Shown one piece after another: positions 44,906 to 57,029 of a stretch of DNA of 64,000 nt. Under the pieces are notes generated by a model that saw only the letters and a list, made by a program, of their open reading frames with translations, ran no database searches and was not told the origin of the DNA. The DNA comes from Prorocentrum cordatum (lineage: Eukaryota; Sar; Dinophyceae; Prorocentrales; Prorocentraceae). The DNA lies in the NCBI GenBank assembly GCA_963575745.1, contig CAUYUJ010020282.1:32501-96500 (forward strand), in the 5' to 3' direction. Both the position numbers and the translations under genes were made by a program. How positions within the stretch are numbered: position 1 is the stretch's first letter; each line of letters begins with the position of its first letter.

Positions 44906-45210
44906 TCCCAAGATGTCTCATAATGGCTTCCTCTGTGTGCTGCCCACTTCTCTGATCGAGGCAATTCCTCTGGGCATCGTTTCTGGATGGGCTGGTGGGG
45001 ATTCGCGAAGCGACAACAATTTTGTGTGGATTTTTGATGTCATCATCCCTGGCCAAGGCAAACTCCGCACGAAATGCACCTCGAAATCTGGACCAAAATT
45101 CTCCGGGACACTCCGGGTCCATCCTATCGTTCTCCGAACGAAATCCGCTCTGCGATCTTGCCGCCATGATGGGTGAACAAAAAGAACGCCACAAGCTCTC
45201 CACATTATCT
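44906..45210. other. Mixed-composition DNA, undecided
   Basis: A plus-strand frame reads PTSLIEAIPLGIVSGWAGGD and NFVWIFDVIIPGQGKLRTKC, ending at 45176; a minus-strand frame overlaps it. The composition is protein-like, but no domain or splice edge supports either. Confidence 0.25.
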
Positions 45211-45289
45211 TTCTGGTCGTCGCGGCCCGGCGACTCGCCAGGGCGTCAGGCGCACGGCCGACGGCCGAGCGCGCAGCAGCTGTCGAGAA

Positions 45290-45448
45290 GGGGATCGACT
45301 ACAGAATTGATTTACCCCGAACATGAGTTTCTCGTCGAAACGTCGAAAAAACACAGAATGCTCGTGGATCCACGGAGCCATCTTCGCATAGTTAGCAACT
45401 TCGAATGAAAATCAATTCTGGGACAAATAAATTCTGAAGTCGATCCCC
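45290..45448. mobile_element. MITE family F (159 bp)
   Basis: Left TIR GGGGATCGACTACAGAATTG and ATTTACCCC; right TIR GGGACAAATAAATTCTGAAG and TCGATCCCC. About 26 of the first 31 positions pair. Only one copy was noticed. Confidence 0.7.
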
Positions 45449-45521
45449 TACTCGAAGCTGGATTATTTATTCTGTAATCCGAAATTCCAAATAGACGGAA
45501 GCAAAGAATAAACGGAGGCAG

Positions 45522-45573
45522 GCGACAACCATGGGCATGCCCATGGTTGTCGCTGCCACCCTTGGGTGGCAGC
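45522..45573. other. Back-to-back perfect palindromes
   Basis: Positions 45522-45553 form a perfect 32-base palindrome centred on GGGCATGCCC. It overlaps a second hairpin, 45552-45573, with 10-base arms GCTGCCACCC and GGGTGGCAGC and a TT spacer. Confidence 0.85.
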
Positions 45574-45727
45574 CCTTCCCTGCCGAAGGATGTCGCTAGC
45601 CCCCCTCTCTCTCTTTTTCTAGCTCGCACAGCGCCTATGCGATGTCAGAGTCTCAGGAGGAAGCAGTTCGCGCCGCTGTTATAGCTCCTACTCCCCGCCA
45701 CCGCGGGCCACAGAAGGATGAGCTACA

Positions 45728-45832
45728 ATCTACATATACATATATATATATAAACATATATACATATACATATACATATATACATATATACATAGATATA
45801 CATATATACATATACAAATACATTTCGGTCGA
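45728..45832. repeat. (ACATAT)n tract
   Basis: TACATATA-type hexamers; overlaps meaningless Tyr/Ile frames. Confidence 0.9.
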
Positions 45833-46770
45833 CGCGGCCTGCCTTTCACGGGGCGAAGGCCGGAGGCGGCGCAAGGGCGCCAAGGGGGGCAGCGGGCAGC
45901 AGCGGGGGCGGGGGAGCGGCGGCGGGGCAGCGGGGCGGCGGCGGCCGCGAGCGGGGCGCCGGGCGGGACACACACGCACAACACACACACACACACACAC
46001 ACGCTTCTTCAAACAAGCGCGAAGAAGCCCTGTGGCGGGGAGGGGAAAGGGAGGGGGAAGGGATGGGGGGAACAGACAGAGCAGCTCAGCCCAGAGCTGC
46101 TGCACGAATTCGCCCTGGTCGGGCCGCCGAGCCAGCGCCGCTGGCCGCCGGCGCAGCGCGGCGCGCCAAGCCGCTCCGGGCCCCCCGGCCCTCCCCGCAG
46201 GCACAAGCACCAGCGCAGCGGCGCGAGGCGGCAGCGAGACAGTCCAGCCAAGGCATGGCCGGGCCGCCAGCACCTGCCAGCGTGGAGCCGCCGCTCCGCA
46301 CTGGAGGCAGGCGACCCAGCCGGGACACTGCGAAGCCACGTGGGGCGCCCAGGCGCCACCTCCGAAAAGGGCCCTGGCGGCCCGGGCTGCGCCTTGCTGC
46401 GGCAGGCCTTGCCCCTCTGCCCACGGCCGCCGGGGGCGCGGAGGCGGCCGCCCGGGGGGCTCGCCAGCCGCTGCCGTGCGAACCGGTGCGCCCGCTGAGA
46501 ATGCCCGCCGTGTCGGCGCTCCCGTCCAGCGCTGGCGCACTCGGGGGCCGCCTGGCCCCTCGCTCTCGTGGTTCGCCCGCAGCGCGGCCAGCTCCAAAGC
46601 CGCCCGCTGCCGCTGGAGCACCCAGAGCGCGTGCAGCTGCACCTGCCGCTGCGTGCGGAGAGCCGACGCGGGACGCTGGGCGCGCGCCGCGGCACCCGCC
46701 AGCTCGTCGGCATCCGCGTTGCCAGCGCGGTCCCCCAGGGCCACGCCCCGGGCCGCCGCGGCAGCCTCAT
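45833..46770. other. Very GC-rich DNA, no supported gene
   Basis: Open frames occur in most phases because of composition; a (CA)n lies at 45970-46001. No domain. Confidence 0.5.
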
Positions 46771-46837
46771 ACATAAATACATACAAACATACATGCATGC
46801 ATGCATGCATGCATGCATGCATACATACATACATACA

Positions 46838-46871
<34 letters not shown>

Positions 46872-46922
46872 CATACATACACACTTACAGACAGACAGAC
46901 ACACATACATACATACACACTT

Positions 46923-46993
<71 letters not shown>

Positions 46994-47026
46994 CACAGAC
47001 ACACAGACACACAGACACACAGACAC

Positions 47027-47097
<71 letters not shown>

Positions 47098-47158
47098 TGC
47101 AGACAGACAGACATACAAACATACATGCATGCATCCATGCATGCATGCATACATACAT

Positions 47159-47194
<36 letters not shown>

Positions 47195-48162
47195 ATACAT
47201 GCATACATGCATACATGCATACATGCATACATACATGCATACATGCATACATACATACATACATACATACATGAATGCATGCATACATACATACATACAG
47301 ACATACATGCATGCATACATATATGCATGCATGCATATATACATACATGTATGCATACATGCATGCATATATCTACATGTCTACATACATACATACCTAC
47401 ATACATACATGCATGCATACATACATACATGCATGCATGCATGCATGCATGCAAACAAACATACATGCTTACATGCATGCACGCATACAGTCATTCAATC
47501 ATAAATGCATGCATGCATGCAGGCATGCATACATACATACCGACATGCCTGAATGCATGCATATATGCAAGCATACACACATGCATACATACATACATAC
47601 ATACATACATACATACAGACAGACATACATACATACATACATACATACATAAATGCATGCATGATTGCATACGTACATACATGCATACATACATACATGC
47701 ATCCACACATACATGCATACGAACAAACACACATATCTAGACATACATACATACATGCATACATAGAAAAATACAAAAACGCATGCCTACGTGCATACAT
47801 GCATTTAGGTGCATACCTACATATATATATATATATACACACACACAAACCTACATAAATATACATACATAAATACATCCATACATACAGACAGACAGAC
47901 AGGCAGACAGACATACATACGTACAGAGATATATGCATACGCGCATGCATACCTACAGGCATACATGCATGCATGTTTACATACGCAAACAGACATGTAT
48001 ACATACAGGCATGCATACAGACATGCATGCATACATGCATGTATGCATACATGCATGCGTGCATACATACATACATACATACATACATACATACGTACGT
48101 ACGTACGTACATACATACATACATACATACATACATGCATACATGCATGCATACATACATGT
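46771..48162. repeat. 1.4-kb tetranucleotide block (ACAT, GCAT, CAGA)
   Basis: (CATA)n, (CATG)n and long (CAGA)n at about 46921-47095, then (TA)n at about 47171-47193 and 47822-47837. The whole block repeats the succession seen at 39605-40380. Confidence 0.95.
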
Positions 48163-48590
48163 TTGGGCAGCGCTGCCCTGCGCGCAGAGACATGGCGGAG
48201 AAGGTCGGAGAGCAGAAAGCGCGCGTGCGGCCAGGAACGTCCGAGCCCTCAGAGACCACTGTGGGTCTCGCAGCCGCCAGCAGCCATTAGCTGTCCAGGC
48301 GTGGATGGCACGGGGTACGGAGGGTAGACGAAACTACGGTGCAGTGAGGGTGACATGAGCCTACCAGGACGGGAAGGCGGGGGAGGCGAGTAAGCAGCGC
48401 GGAACGACCAGGAGACCAGACCGACCTGAAGTCCAAGGAGGGCGACGGAGACACGAGCCTACGGGGAGCAGGTGCCAACGCCAGCCAACGCAGGCATGGC
48501 ACAAGACCTGGCAGTAACGTCGGCGAGAGGCCGCTGAAGGGAGTCAGACCTGGCAGTCACGGCGCCGTCGTACCCCCTCCTCTTACGTCA
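48163..48590. other. No supported gene
   Basis: GC-rich non-tandem DNA. Nothing recognised on either strand. Confidence 0.4.
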
Positions 48591-48591
48591 T

Positions 48592-48840
48592 CCTCGTCCT
48601 CCTCCTCCTCCACCTCCTCCCTCCTCCTCTTCCTCCTCCTCCTCCTCCTGCTCTTCCTCCTCCTCCCATGGGGGTGCTTTTAGAACTTTGGGAGACCTTT
48701 TAGAATTCAGGTGCCTCGGTTTCTTCCTCCTCCTCCTCCTCCTCCTCCTCCTCCTCCTCCTCCTCCTCCTCCTCCTCCTCCTCCTCCTCCTCCTCGCCCT
48801 CCTCCTCCTCCCCCCCCTCGCCCCCCCCCTCGCCCACCCC
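48592..48840. repeat. (CCT)n tracts
   Basis: CCT triplets at 48595-48668 and 48723-48810, then CCCCTCG-rich sequence, separated by 50 bp with GGGTGCTTTTAGAACTTTGG. Confidence 0.9.
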
Positions 48841-49310
48841 CCTCCCCTTTCGCACCCCTCCCCCCGCTCTCTGCCTCTCAGCGAGTGGCCGCCTGGCGCA
48901 GAGAGGGCCCCCCTGGCTCCGAGGCTCCGCCCAGGCGGCGGCGCCGGGCACCGCTGCAGGCGGACCCGCTCGCCGCGGGCGGCGCACGCTGGGGCGCGGC
49001 GCGGAGGCGGCCGGCGGCGGCCACCACGACGACGACGGCGACGTCGAAGGCCGCGACCACGACCACGACGACCAGCCCACCACACTCGTCACCTGCTCAA
49101 CCCGCCTGCACAGTTATACCAGCCTGTCCACCTCCTTCATCCTACTCGTACTCCTCCCGCCCTACCCCCCTCTGCCTTCCCCCCTGGGCACGCCGGCCAC
49201 ACTCCTTCCCCACCCCACCCACCCCACAACCGCGGCGGCGACGACGGCGACGACGGCGACAGGAGGGGGGAAAGGCGGTGAATCAGAGGAGGTGTTGAGA
49301 CGATCTACGG
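48841..49310. other. GC-rich DNA with GACGACGGCGAC words
   Basis: Words CCGCGGCGGCGACGACGG and CACCCCACCCACCCCAC recur at 35200-35250 in similar order, suggesting a further diverged dispersed repeat. No gene supported. Confidence 0.35.
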
Positions 49311-49404
49311 GGGGGGGGATCCAGAGGATTGGAGCGGCGTTTTGGGGAGCTCCCGCGGACTCTGGGAGATTCCAAAAAGAGGGTAGGGGTATCTGACGGG
49401 TCCA

Positions 49405-49455
49405 GGGGGAGGAGGAGGAGGAGGAGGAGAAGGAGGAGGAGGAGGAGGAGGAAAT
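49405..49455. repeat. (GGA)n tract
   Basis: About 50 bp of GGA triplets. Confidence 0.95.
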
Positions 49456-49935
49456 ACGGGAAGCACACCACGGCGGCCAAACACAATGCGCTCGTCTGAG
49501 CGACGAAATCCATCCCAGACGGCCACGCACTTCTGCGATGGGTGCGGCGCCACGTGATCGAGCAGGATGGCGCGACGCCGTCTCGTCCTGCCTGCCCGCT
49601 CGCGCGGCGTGCCAGATGCAAGCACCCAAGGGCGGGACGGCGGCGAAAACATGAGGCGCACGCCGTCGGGTCCTTTAGGTTGTCCGCAGCCACACACGTC
49701 GGGAGCACTTCGGCGAGCCCCTGCCTCCGCCGATACGCCGCGCGCGCCGCAGCGGCGCGCAGCGCGCACAGCTATTCCGTAGCCTGCGCCCACACGCGTG
49801 GCGAAGGCCTGCACGGCAGCACGTGTGGCCGCCCACAAGTGCCCTTCGATCACGAACAGCGGGGTAATGATGAGCCCACAAATCCAAGGAAACCAGCGCC
49901 GGGATCCCCGCTTGCTAGGGGTGTAAAGGCGTATG
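49456..49935 (-). CDS. Possible coding fragment, unknown
   Basis: The minus-strand frame includes RRWFPWICGLIITPLFVIEG, HLWAATRAAVQAFATRVGAG and LLDHVAPHPSQKCVAVWDGF. It is less biased than its surroundings. A plus-strand frame overlaps the same bases, no domain is recognised and exon edges are not defined. Confidence 0.2.
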
Positions 49936-50039
49936 AGGCATTTGGCTGTACCCCTCCCCCTTTCACCCTCCCCGGGGTTCAAAATCCCGCTCTAGGGGGG
50001 GGGGCGGAGGGGGACGGGGGGGCAGGCTCCTAAATGCCC

Positions 50040-50560
50040 TCCTGTGGCCTCCGGAGCCCCAGAGCGCTCCAAGAAAGCCCCTGAAACCCCAGCTGTGCGC
50101 CACGATAGTGGAAGCGAGCAGGTCCAAGATGCCTTCGAGGCGATCCCAAGACGGCGCATGAGTGCTCCTCAGGGCTGCCGAGAGGGCCCCAACAGGCCAA
50201 AATCGTCCCAAGACTTAGGGAAAACGTATACTTCTAGCATGTTCATACTGTTTGTCTCAGTCGAATCCTACAAGGCTCAGGCACCCAATATCGTTCCAAG
50301 AGGTCCCAGCAAGCCCCCAAGAGGGCCCCAAGACGACCGAAGAGGGTCCCAGGATGGCCCAAGAGGCGCCAAAGATGGCCCCAGACGGCCCCAACAGATC
50401 CCCAAGAGATGCAACTCGAACTGACATTCCGAGCCCTCCGCCCCGAGGGACCCTCGAAATAGCCGGCAGGCGTCCAAAGACTCCCTACAGACCCGAAGAG
50501 CCCCCTAAGAGGCTCAGACGAGGCCCCTAGAGTGTCCACAAGAGGCCCCCAAAGGCCTCA
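50040..50560. repeat. AAGAGGCCCC repeat block with core
   Basis: Family of repeat D. The degenerate core at 50190-50250 begins AAAATCGTCCCAAGACTTAG, matching that at 44355. Confidence 0.8.
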
Positions 50561-50584
50561 CCCCGGGACTTCTTCCCTTATTAG

Positions 50585-50752
50585 AGGGCAAAAAATCCAC
50601 CCCCAGAATGACCACCTCGACAAGCGAGGCCATTTACTAAACGACCCCTCTGAAGGAATCGAACAAGCCAGGGCTGTTTAGTAGACGCCCAGGGCCGTTT
50701 AGTAAACGCCAATTGTCCACTCCGGGTGGTTTTTCCTCCCTTGAAAGAGGCC
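50585..50752. repeat. Dispersed repeat B, copy 2
   Basis: Collinear with 8733-8892: AAAAAATCCACCCCCAGAAT, GAAGGAATCGAACAAGCC, GGGCCGTTTAGTAAACGCC, CGGGTGGTTTTTCC. GTTTAGTA is locally duplicated. Confidence 0.75.
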
Positions 50753-50944
50753 CCCAAAGGCCGCACCCCTGGACTTCTTCCCTCTTCTGAGGTCGGCGGA
50801 CTGGCGCAAGCCTTTCGAACCAACCGATGCTCGGAGATGATGTTCCGTCGAGAGGCCAAACAGGAAGACCACAAGCAGCCGAAGCATGGCCTGTCGGAGG
50901 TCCGCGCTGGCCCCCCTCCCAGCACCCCTTCCCTGGAGCGCGGG

Positions 50945-51035
50945 GGCGACGGGGAGGGCGTCCAGCGCCGACCCAGGAAATCCGTGCACACCTCCTGGAG
51001 TTTCAATTGATGTCGTCTCTTTGTGTTCTGATCCT
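50945..51035 (+). repeat. Dispersed repeat C, copy 3
   Basis: GCGCCGACCCAGGAAATCCG then GAGTTTCAATTGATGTCGTC, a diverged match to 12085-12170. Confidence 0.5.
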
Positions 51036-51064
51036 GTTCCGTGATCCCTCCTTACTCTCCTACT

Positions 51065-51172
51065 CATCCTTCTCATCATCTCTCCTCCTCCTCCTCCTCT
51101 TCCTCTTCCTCCTCCTCCTCCTCCTCCTCCTCTTCCTCCTCCTCCTCCTCCTCCTCCTCCTGCTCATCATCA
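51065..51172. repeat. (CCT)n tract
   Basis: CCT with CTT interruptions. Confidence 0.95.
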
Positions 51173-51505
51173 TCCCTCACCCTTCGTTCCTCGCCATTCC
51201 CTCCACCTGATTCCCCTCACCCCACCTGTCGTATCCTCCGAATCATCATCCCCCCCTCTCCTCCGCCCTCTCCCCTTCCCCCCCTCCCTCCCTCCCCCCT
51301 CCGCCCCCCACCCTTGGAAGCTGAGGGCCAGTATCAATCAACCAATCAAGCAACGAAAAACTGACGACAACGTTTCTGTCAGCATGGCCCAGTGCGATTG
51401 CGTGAGTGCCAGCTAACGCGTGCCACCTGTCAGACCTGCTGGGCTGACTTAGCATGAATCTCGAAAAACCCACTCCCCCGAGCAACATTAGCCTGGCGAA
51501 AGACC
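51173..51505. other. No supported gene
   Basis: Pyrimidine-rich to about 51310, then mixed DNA. Confidence 0.4.
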
Positions 51506-51509
51506 CAAC

Positions 51510-52695
51510 CGTATGCGGTTGTGAATATCATCTTCGGTGGAACTCCCCATGGGGCCACGCAGCGTGTGAGGGGTGTGCAGAAATGGGTGCGGTGGCGCCG
51601 TGCGAACCACCCCCCACTGGGGCCATCGGTGGGGCTCGCGATGGGGCCACGACACGTGATGGGTGCGCCGAAATTGGTGCCGTGGAGCTCCCCATGGGCC
51701 ATGAACCGTGTGAGGGGTGTGCCGGCATGGGTACGGTGGCGCCACGCGAACCCTCCCACTGTGACTTTGGTTGAGCGCCCGATGGGGCCGCGAAACGTGT
51801 GATGGGTGTGCCGAGATGGGCGCGGTGGCGCCATGCGAACCTTCCCACTGGGGCCTTCGGTGGGGCTCCCGATGGGGCCACGAAAAGTGCAGAGTGTGCC
51901 GAAATGGGCGCGTTGGCGGCATGCGAAGCCCGCATCTGGGGCCTTCGGCGGAGCTCCCTATGGGGCCACGAAGCGTGCGAATGGTGTGCCGAAACGTGTG
52001 TGGCGTCATCATGCGAGCCCTCACACTGCGGCCTTCGGCGCAGCTCCCTATGGGGCCACGAAATGAGTGAGGGGTGTGCCGACATGGGTGCGGTGGCGCC
52101 ATGCGAGCCCTCACACTGCGGCCTTCGGTGGAAATCTCAATGGGGCCACGAAACGTGTGAGGGGTGTGCCGAGATGGGCGCGGTGGCGCCATGGGAACCC
52201 TCCCACTGGGGCCTTCGGCGGAGCTCCATATGGGAGCACGAAGCGTGTGAACGGTGTGTCGACATGGGCACGGTGGTGCCATGCGAACCCTGTCACTGGG
52301 GCCTTCGGCTGAGCTCCCTATGGGGCCACGTAGCGTGTGAAGGGTGTGCCGAAATGTCTGTGGTGGCGCCATGCGAACCCTCCCACTGGGGCCATCGGCG
52401 GAGCTCCCTATGGGACCATCAAACGTGTGAGGTGTATGCCACATGGGAGCGTTGGCGGCATGCGAAGCCCGCATCTGGGGCCTTCGGCGGAGCTCCCAAC
52501 GGGGCCACGAAACGCGTGACGGGTGTTCCGAAACGGGTGCGGTGGCGCCATGCGAGCCCTGCCACTGGGGCCTTCAACGGAGCTCCCCTTGGGGCAACGA
52601 CACGTGTGAGGGGTGCGCCGACATGGGCGCGGTGGCGCCATGCGAACCCTGCCATTGGGGCCTATGACACGAAACGTGCCAGGAGTGTGCCGAAA
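51510..52695. repeat. 90-bp satellite array with Cys-rich frame
   Basis: About 13 units; spacing is 90 bp where measured (52028, 52118, 52208, 52298). The unit has GGGGCCACGAAACGTGTGAG, GGGTGTGCCGAAATGGG, GCGGTGGCGCCATGCGAACC and GGGGCCTTCGGCGGAGCTCC. The plus frame from 51799 gives a 30-residue repeat with CEGCAEMGAVAPCEPSHWG (three Cys per unit) that then runs into poly-Asp from the (GAT)n tract. Opposite-strand frames are equally open. A gene is possible but not supported. Confidence 0.9.
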
Positions 52696-52710
52696 TTGAT
52701 GAGAGGACGC

Positions 52711-52975
<265 letters not shown>

Positions 52976-53057
52976 GGCGAAAGGAGGAGAGGAGGGGAGA
53001 GAGGAGGAAAGGGAGGTGGAGAGGAGAGGAGTACGGGAGAAGAGGAAGGAACGCGGG

Positions 53058-53059
<2 letters not shown>

Positions 53060-53092
<33 letters not shown>
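53060..53092. repeat. (TC)n tract
   Basis: About 16 CT/TC dinucleotides, followed by CAAAACGAGGACCTAACACC, the alternative left end of the MITE-like element at 43290. Confidence 0.9.
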
Positions 53093-53130
53093 AAAACGAG
53101 GACCTAACACCACAGGATGGTTGGGAATAA

Positions 53131-53640
53131 AGCGCAGCGTAACCGTATTTTGCCTGAGGTCCGAGCGCGCCCGGTGGGCGGCGCTGGAGGCACCGCCAGG
53201 GTGGCAAATCCTAGAAATCCGTGTGGACCTCGGTAGTTTTTTTGCTTCCTCGAAGAATCTTCCTCCACCCCCGCGCCGCTTCCCCCGTTATCTCCAAAAA
53301 CCAAAAATTACGGATACCGCCACCCCCATGACCACTCCTGGGCTGCGTTCTGACCCGGAAGTCGAAGCGTATCCGGCAACTTCAATCAGGGCCTCCCGGT
53401 AGGCGCACAAGGGCGAAGACGAGGCATGGATAACCTCCTCCACCCCCCATTTCTTTCTTCGGTGATGGACGAAGGGCGCGCATTTGCGAGACCACGACAG
53501 CGCAACGCAGTCAACCTGACCGTACGAAAAAACGGGTTGTGGAACATGCGGTGCATCGGCGATGATCTAAAACGCGCCCATTGAACAAATCCGTATCAAA
53601 CCTGATCGAACAAGAATTGGAAGCGCCGATTTTGTTGATC
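53131..53640. other. No supported gene
   Basis: Mixed DNA; GTGCATCGGCGATGATC at 53549 resembles the core word of element I. Confidence 0.4.
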
Positions 53641-53642
53641 GG

Positions 53643-53777
53643 CCTCCCTCCTCCTCCTCCTCCTCCTCCTCCTCCTCCTCCTCCTCCTCCTCCTCCTCCT
53701 CCTCCTCCTCTCCTCCTCCTCCTCCTCCTCCTCCTCCTCCTCCTCCTCCTCCTCCTCCTCCTCCTCCTCCTCCTCCA
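53643..53777. repeat. (CCT)n tract
   Basis: About 130 bp of CCT with one phase break. Confidence 0.95.
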
Positions 53778-53784
53778 TTCCTTT

Positions 53785-54475
53785 TCCAAATAAATAACTC
53801 CTCCATGTCGCACCCCGAAGCCATCGGTTCCCCGACGCCCCTAAACGGCTCAAGAGGCCTCCAAGATCGCCCCAAGAGGGCCCAAGAGGCCCTCAAAAGG
53901 GCCCCAAGACGGCTCCAAGACGGCCCCAGAGGCCTCCAAGACGGCCCAAGAGGGCCCCAAGAACGCCCCCAACACGGTCCAAGAGAGGTCCGAGACGCCC
54001 GAAGATCGCTCCACGACGCCCAAGATGGCCTCCGGACGGCCCAAGACGTCTCCAAGATGGCCCAAGAAGCCTCCAAGATGCCCCAAGAGGCCTCCAAGAG
54101 AACTCCCAAGAGGGCCCCAAGAGGCAAAAACCTGTGCTTTTCCTTTGGTGTTGGACAGATTTGGGCGTTTTAACCTTTTCGGTTCCCCGACGCCCCTAAA
54201 CGGCTCAAGAGGCCTCCAAGATCGCACCAAGAGGGCCCAAGAGGCCCCCAAGAGGGCCCCAAGACGGCCCAAGACGGCTCCAAAACGGCCCCAGAGGCCT
54301 CCAGGACGGCCCAAGAGGGCCCCAAGAACGCCCCCAACACTACACAGCTCCCGACGCCGCAGCTCCACACTGCAAACGACCACTCGGACAGGCGACCACG
54401 GTGCGACATTATGGGCCGGCGGAATGAGCGAAGCGATTAAATAACTCCTCCATGTCGCACCCCGAAGCCAGTTTT
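53785..54475. repeat. Duplicated AAGAGGCC repeat block
   Basis: CGACGCCCCTAAACGGCTCA occurs at 53834 and 54189, each followed by AAGAGGCCTCCAAGATCGC. Between them is an AT-richer core, GTGCTTTTCCTTTGGTGTTG. AAATAACTCCTCCATGTCGC occurs at 53790 and 54440, so the whole block is partly duplicated. Confidence 0.8.
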
Positions 54476-54534
54476 TAGGGCGGGCCGGGCGTTTCGCCTG
54501 AGACCCCCTCACCATGCATGACTCGAAAGCTTAA

Positions 54535-55065
54535 ATCATGGCAACAGCTTCATAGATGAAGGGCGGGTGGTTTTCAAAATGTGGCTCGCGCCTTAGCGCT
54601 GCGCACATTCGTTTTAACGAATTGCAAGAGTTTCACGGATTCAGGGCGGGTGGTTTTCAAAATGTGGCTCTCGCCTTAGCGACGCGCACATTCGCTTGAA
54701 GATTTTGTAAGCGCTTCACGGATTGAGGGCGGGTGGTTTTCAAAATGTGGCTCTCGCCTCAGTGTCGCGCAAATTCGTTTTCAAAATTCGCAAGAGCTTC
54801 ACGGATTGAGGGCGGGTCGTTTCCAAAATGTGACTCTCGCCTTAGCACCGCGCACCGTCGTTTAAAAACTGTACAACAGTTTCACGGATTGAGGCGGGTG
54901 GTTTTCGAAATGTGGCTCTCGCCTGAGCGACGCGCACATTCGTTTTAAGAATTTGCCAGGAGTTTCACGAATTGAAGGCGGGTCTTTTTCAAAATGTGGC
55001 TCTCGCCTCAGCGCCGCGCACATTCGTTTCCAAAAACTTGCAAGAGTTTCACGGAATCCCGTGAT
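54535..55065. repeat. 83-bp satellite array
   Basis: Six to seven units, 82-84 bp apart, with TTTCACGGATTGAGGGCGGG, TGGTTTTCAAAATGTGGCTC, TCGCCTTAGCG and CGCGCACATTCGTTTT. Single-base indels keep any one frame from persisting. Confidence 0.93.
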
Positions 55066-55379
55066 CAACGTACCAGAAATTGCGTTTTGGAAGGATTCAA
55101 GATTATGCGGGTGCAACGGTTATGTTGATTGGTGGTGTTGAAGTCTGATGAACGCCGTTCTGGTACAATTCCAAATCATCAGGACGCAGCAGTCAGGTTG
55201 ATCCGTGGCGTGGAAATCCCGAGAACAATGATCTGGCATGCTTCAAGGTCTTCAAACGGCTCCCTCATAGGAAATGAACCGTTGTGTTGTGGGGGCCTGT
55301 GAAGAGAGAGCTTGGAGGGAAGGTCTATTTCCAACATCGTTGATGACTCTTGGGTTTACACTGGTCCTCTTCCTCATCC

Positions 55380-55670
55380 TCATCCTTTTTCCTCCCCCTC
55401 CTCTTCTTATCATTATCATTCTTAATAGTATCATTATTATTATTACTATTCTTATTATTAATATTCAGACTCTTCTTCTTATTATTATTCTGATTATTAG
55501 CATTATTCGTCGTATTATTATTCGTCTTATTATTATTCTTACTATTAGTTTTCTGGTTAGTCTTATTATTATTCATACTATTCTTCTTCGTCTTATTATT
55601 AATATGTTTATTCTTATTATGACTAGTATTATTATTTTTCGAAGTATTATTAATATTATTATTATTATTG
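55380..55670. repeat. Degenerate NNT triplet tract
   Basis: As at 9036-9310, nearly every third base is T (ATT, CTT, GTT, AGT, CGT) over 290 bp, leading directly into the CCT tract. Confidence 0.85.
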
Positions 55671-55672
55671 TT

Positions 55673-56480
55673 CCTCCTCCTCCTCCTCCTCCTCCTCTTC
55701 CTCCTCCTCCCTCCCTCCTCCTCCTCCTCCTCCTCCCCCTCCTCCTCCTCCCCTCCTCCTCCCCCTCCCCCTCCCCCTCCTCCCCCTCCTCCTCCTCCTC
55801 CTCCTCCTCCTCCTCCTCCTCCTCCTCCTCCTCCTCCTCCTCCTCCTCCTCCTCCTCCTCCTCCTCCTCCTCCTCCTCCTCCTCCTCCTCTCCTCCTCCT
55901 CCTCCTCCTCCTCCTCTCCTCCTCCTCCTCCTCCTCCTCCTCCTCCTCCTCCTCCTCCCCTCCCCCTCCCCCTCCTCCTCCCCCTCCCCCTCCTCCTCCT
56001 CCCCTCCTCCTCCTCCTCCCTCCTCCCCGCCTCCTCCTCCTCCTCCTCCTCCTCCTCCTCCTCCTCCTCCTCCTCCTCCTCCTCCTCCTCCTCCTCCTCC
56101 TCCTCCTCCTCCTCCACCTCCTCCTCCTCCTCCTCCTCCTCCTCCTCCTCCTCCTCCTCCTCCTCCTCCTCCTCCTCCTCCTCCTCCTCCTCCTCTCCTC
56201 CTCCTCCTCCTCCTCCTCCTCCTCCTCCTCCTCCTCCTCCTCCTCCTCCTCCTCCTCCTCCTCTCCTCCTCCTCCTCCTCCTCCTCTCTCCTCCTCCTCC
56301 TCCTCCTCCTCCTCCTCCTCCTCCTCCTCCTCCTCCTCCTCCTCCCTCCTCCTCCTCCTCCCTCCTCCCTCCTCCTCCTCCTCCTCCTCCTCCTCCTCCT
56401 CCTCCTCCTCCTCCTCCTCCTCCTCCTCCTCCTCCTCCTCCTCCTCCTCCTCCTCCTCCTCCTCCTCCTCCTCCTCCTTC
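55673..56480. repeat. Giant (CCT)n tract, 0.8 kb
   Basis: About 270 triplets, with CCCCT and CTCCT phase breaks that split it into blocks. It is the longest simple repeat here. Very long Pro, Ser, Leu, Gly, Glu and Arg frames on both strands are artefacts. Confidence 0.97.
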
Positions 56481-56545
56481 CACTCCTACCTGTGGTAGCG
56501 GTGGTGGAGAAGAGGGGCCCATCATGGATCGGGCTGGACACGGCG
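56481..56545 (-). mobile_element. End of MITE family J at the giant CCT tract
   Basis: On the minus strand: GTCCAGCCCGATCCATGATG, GGCCC, CCACCACCGCTACCACAGGT and AGGAG. It matches the left end of the complete element at 57330-57485, including the step into AGG triplets. Confidence 0.7.
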
Positions 56546-57025
56546 AAAAAAGCCGACAAGGCGACGGGCGGCCTGCGCGCTCCTCCAGGAGGCGCTCCGC
56601 GCCGCCGGCGCCCCGGCCCCCCCCCAGCAGCCGCGCGACCAGGCCCCGCGGGCGCCAGGCCCAGGCGCCCGCGCCCCCCAGGGCCCCGGCGCCTGCGGGG
56701 GCCGACCCCGCCGAGCCGAGGGCCGCCGGCCGCCTTTCGGCGGCAGCTCGAGAAGGATCCCACGCCAAGGATCCAGGATCGAGGATCCTCGAGGAGGAGG
56801 AGGAGGACGAGGAGGAGGAGGAGGAGGAGGAGGAGGAGGAGGAGGAGGAGGGCAGGGGCTGTTGGGGGAGGGCGTCTGTGAAGCGTCCACCCCCCTCTCT
56901 GGGCCTCCCGAGTCCCTCTGGAAGACCACCAGGACTGGGGGAGGACGTCTTCTTCGAGACGACATCCGAGGCGCTTTGCGGCAGCTCATGGGAGCCTCCC
57001 ATACCACCTTGCTGGCTCTTGCGAA
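56546..57025. other. GC-rich DNA with a (GGA)n tract
   Basis: GGA triplets at about 56794-56850; no gene supported. Confidence 0.5.
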
Positions 57026-57029
57026 TCGA

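Noticed and set aside
45642-47740. Frames of 390-620 codons over the second tetranucleotide block
   Set aside because: Same reason; Gln/Thr/Asp and Cys/Leu/Ser alternation follows the tetramer.
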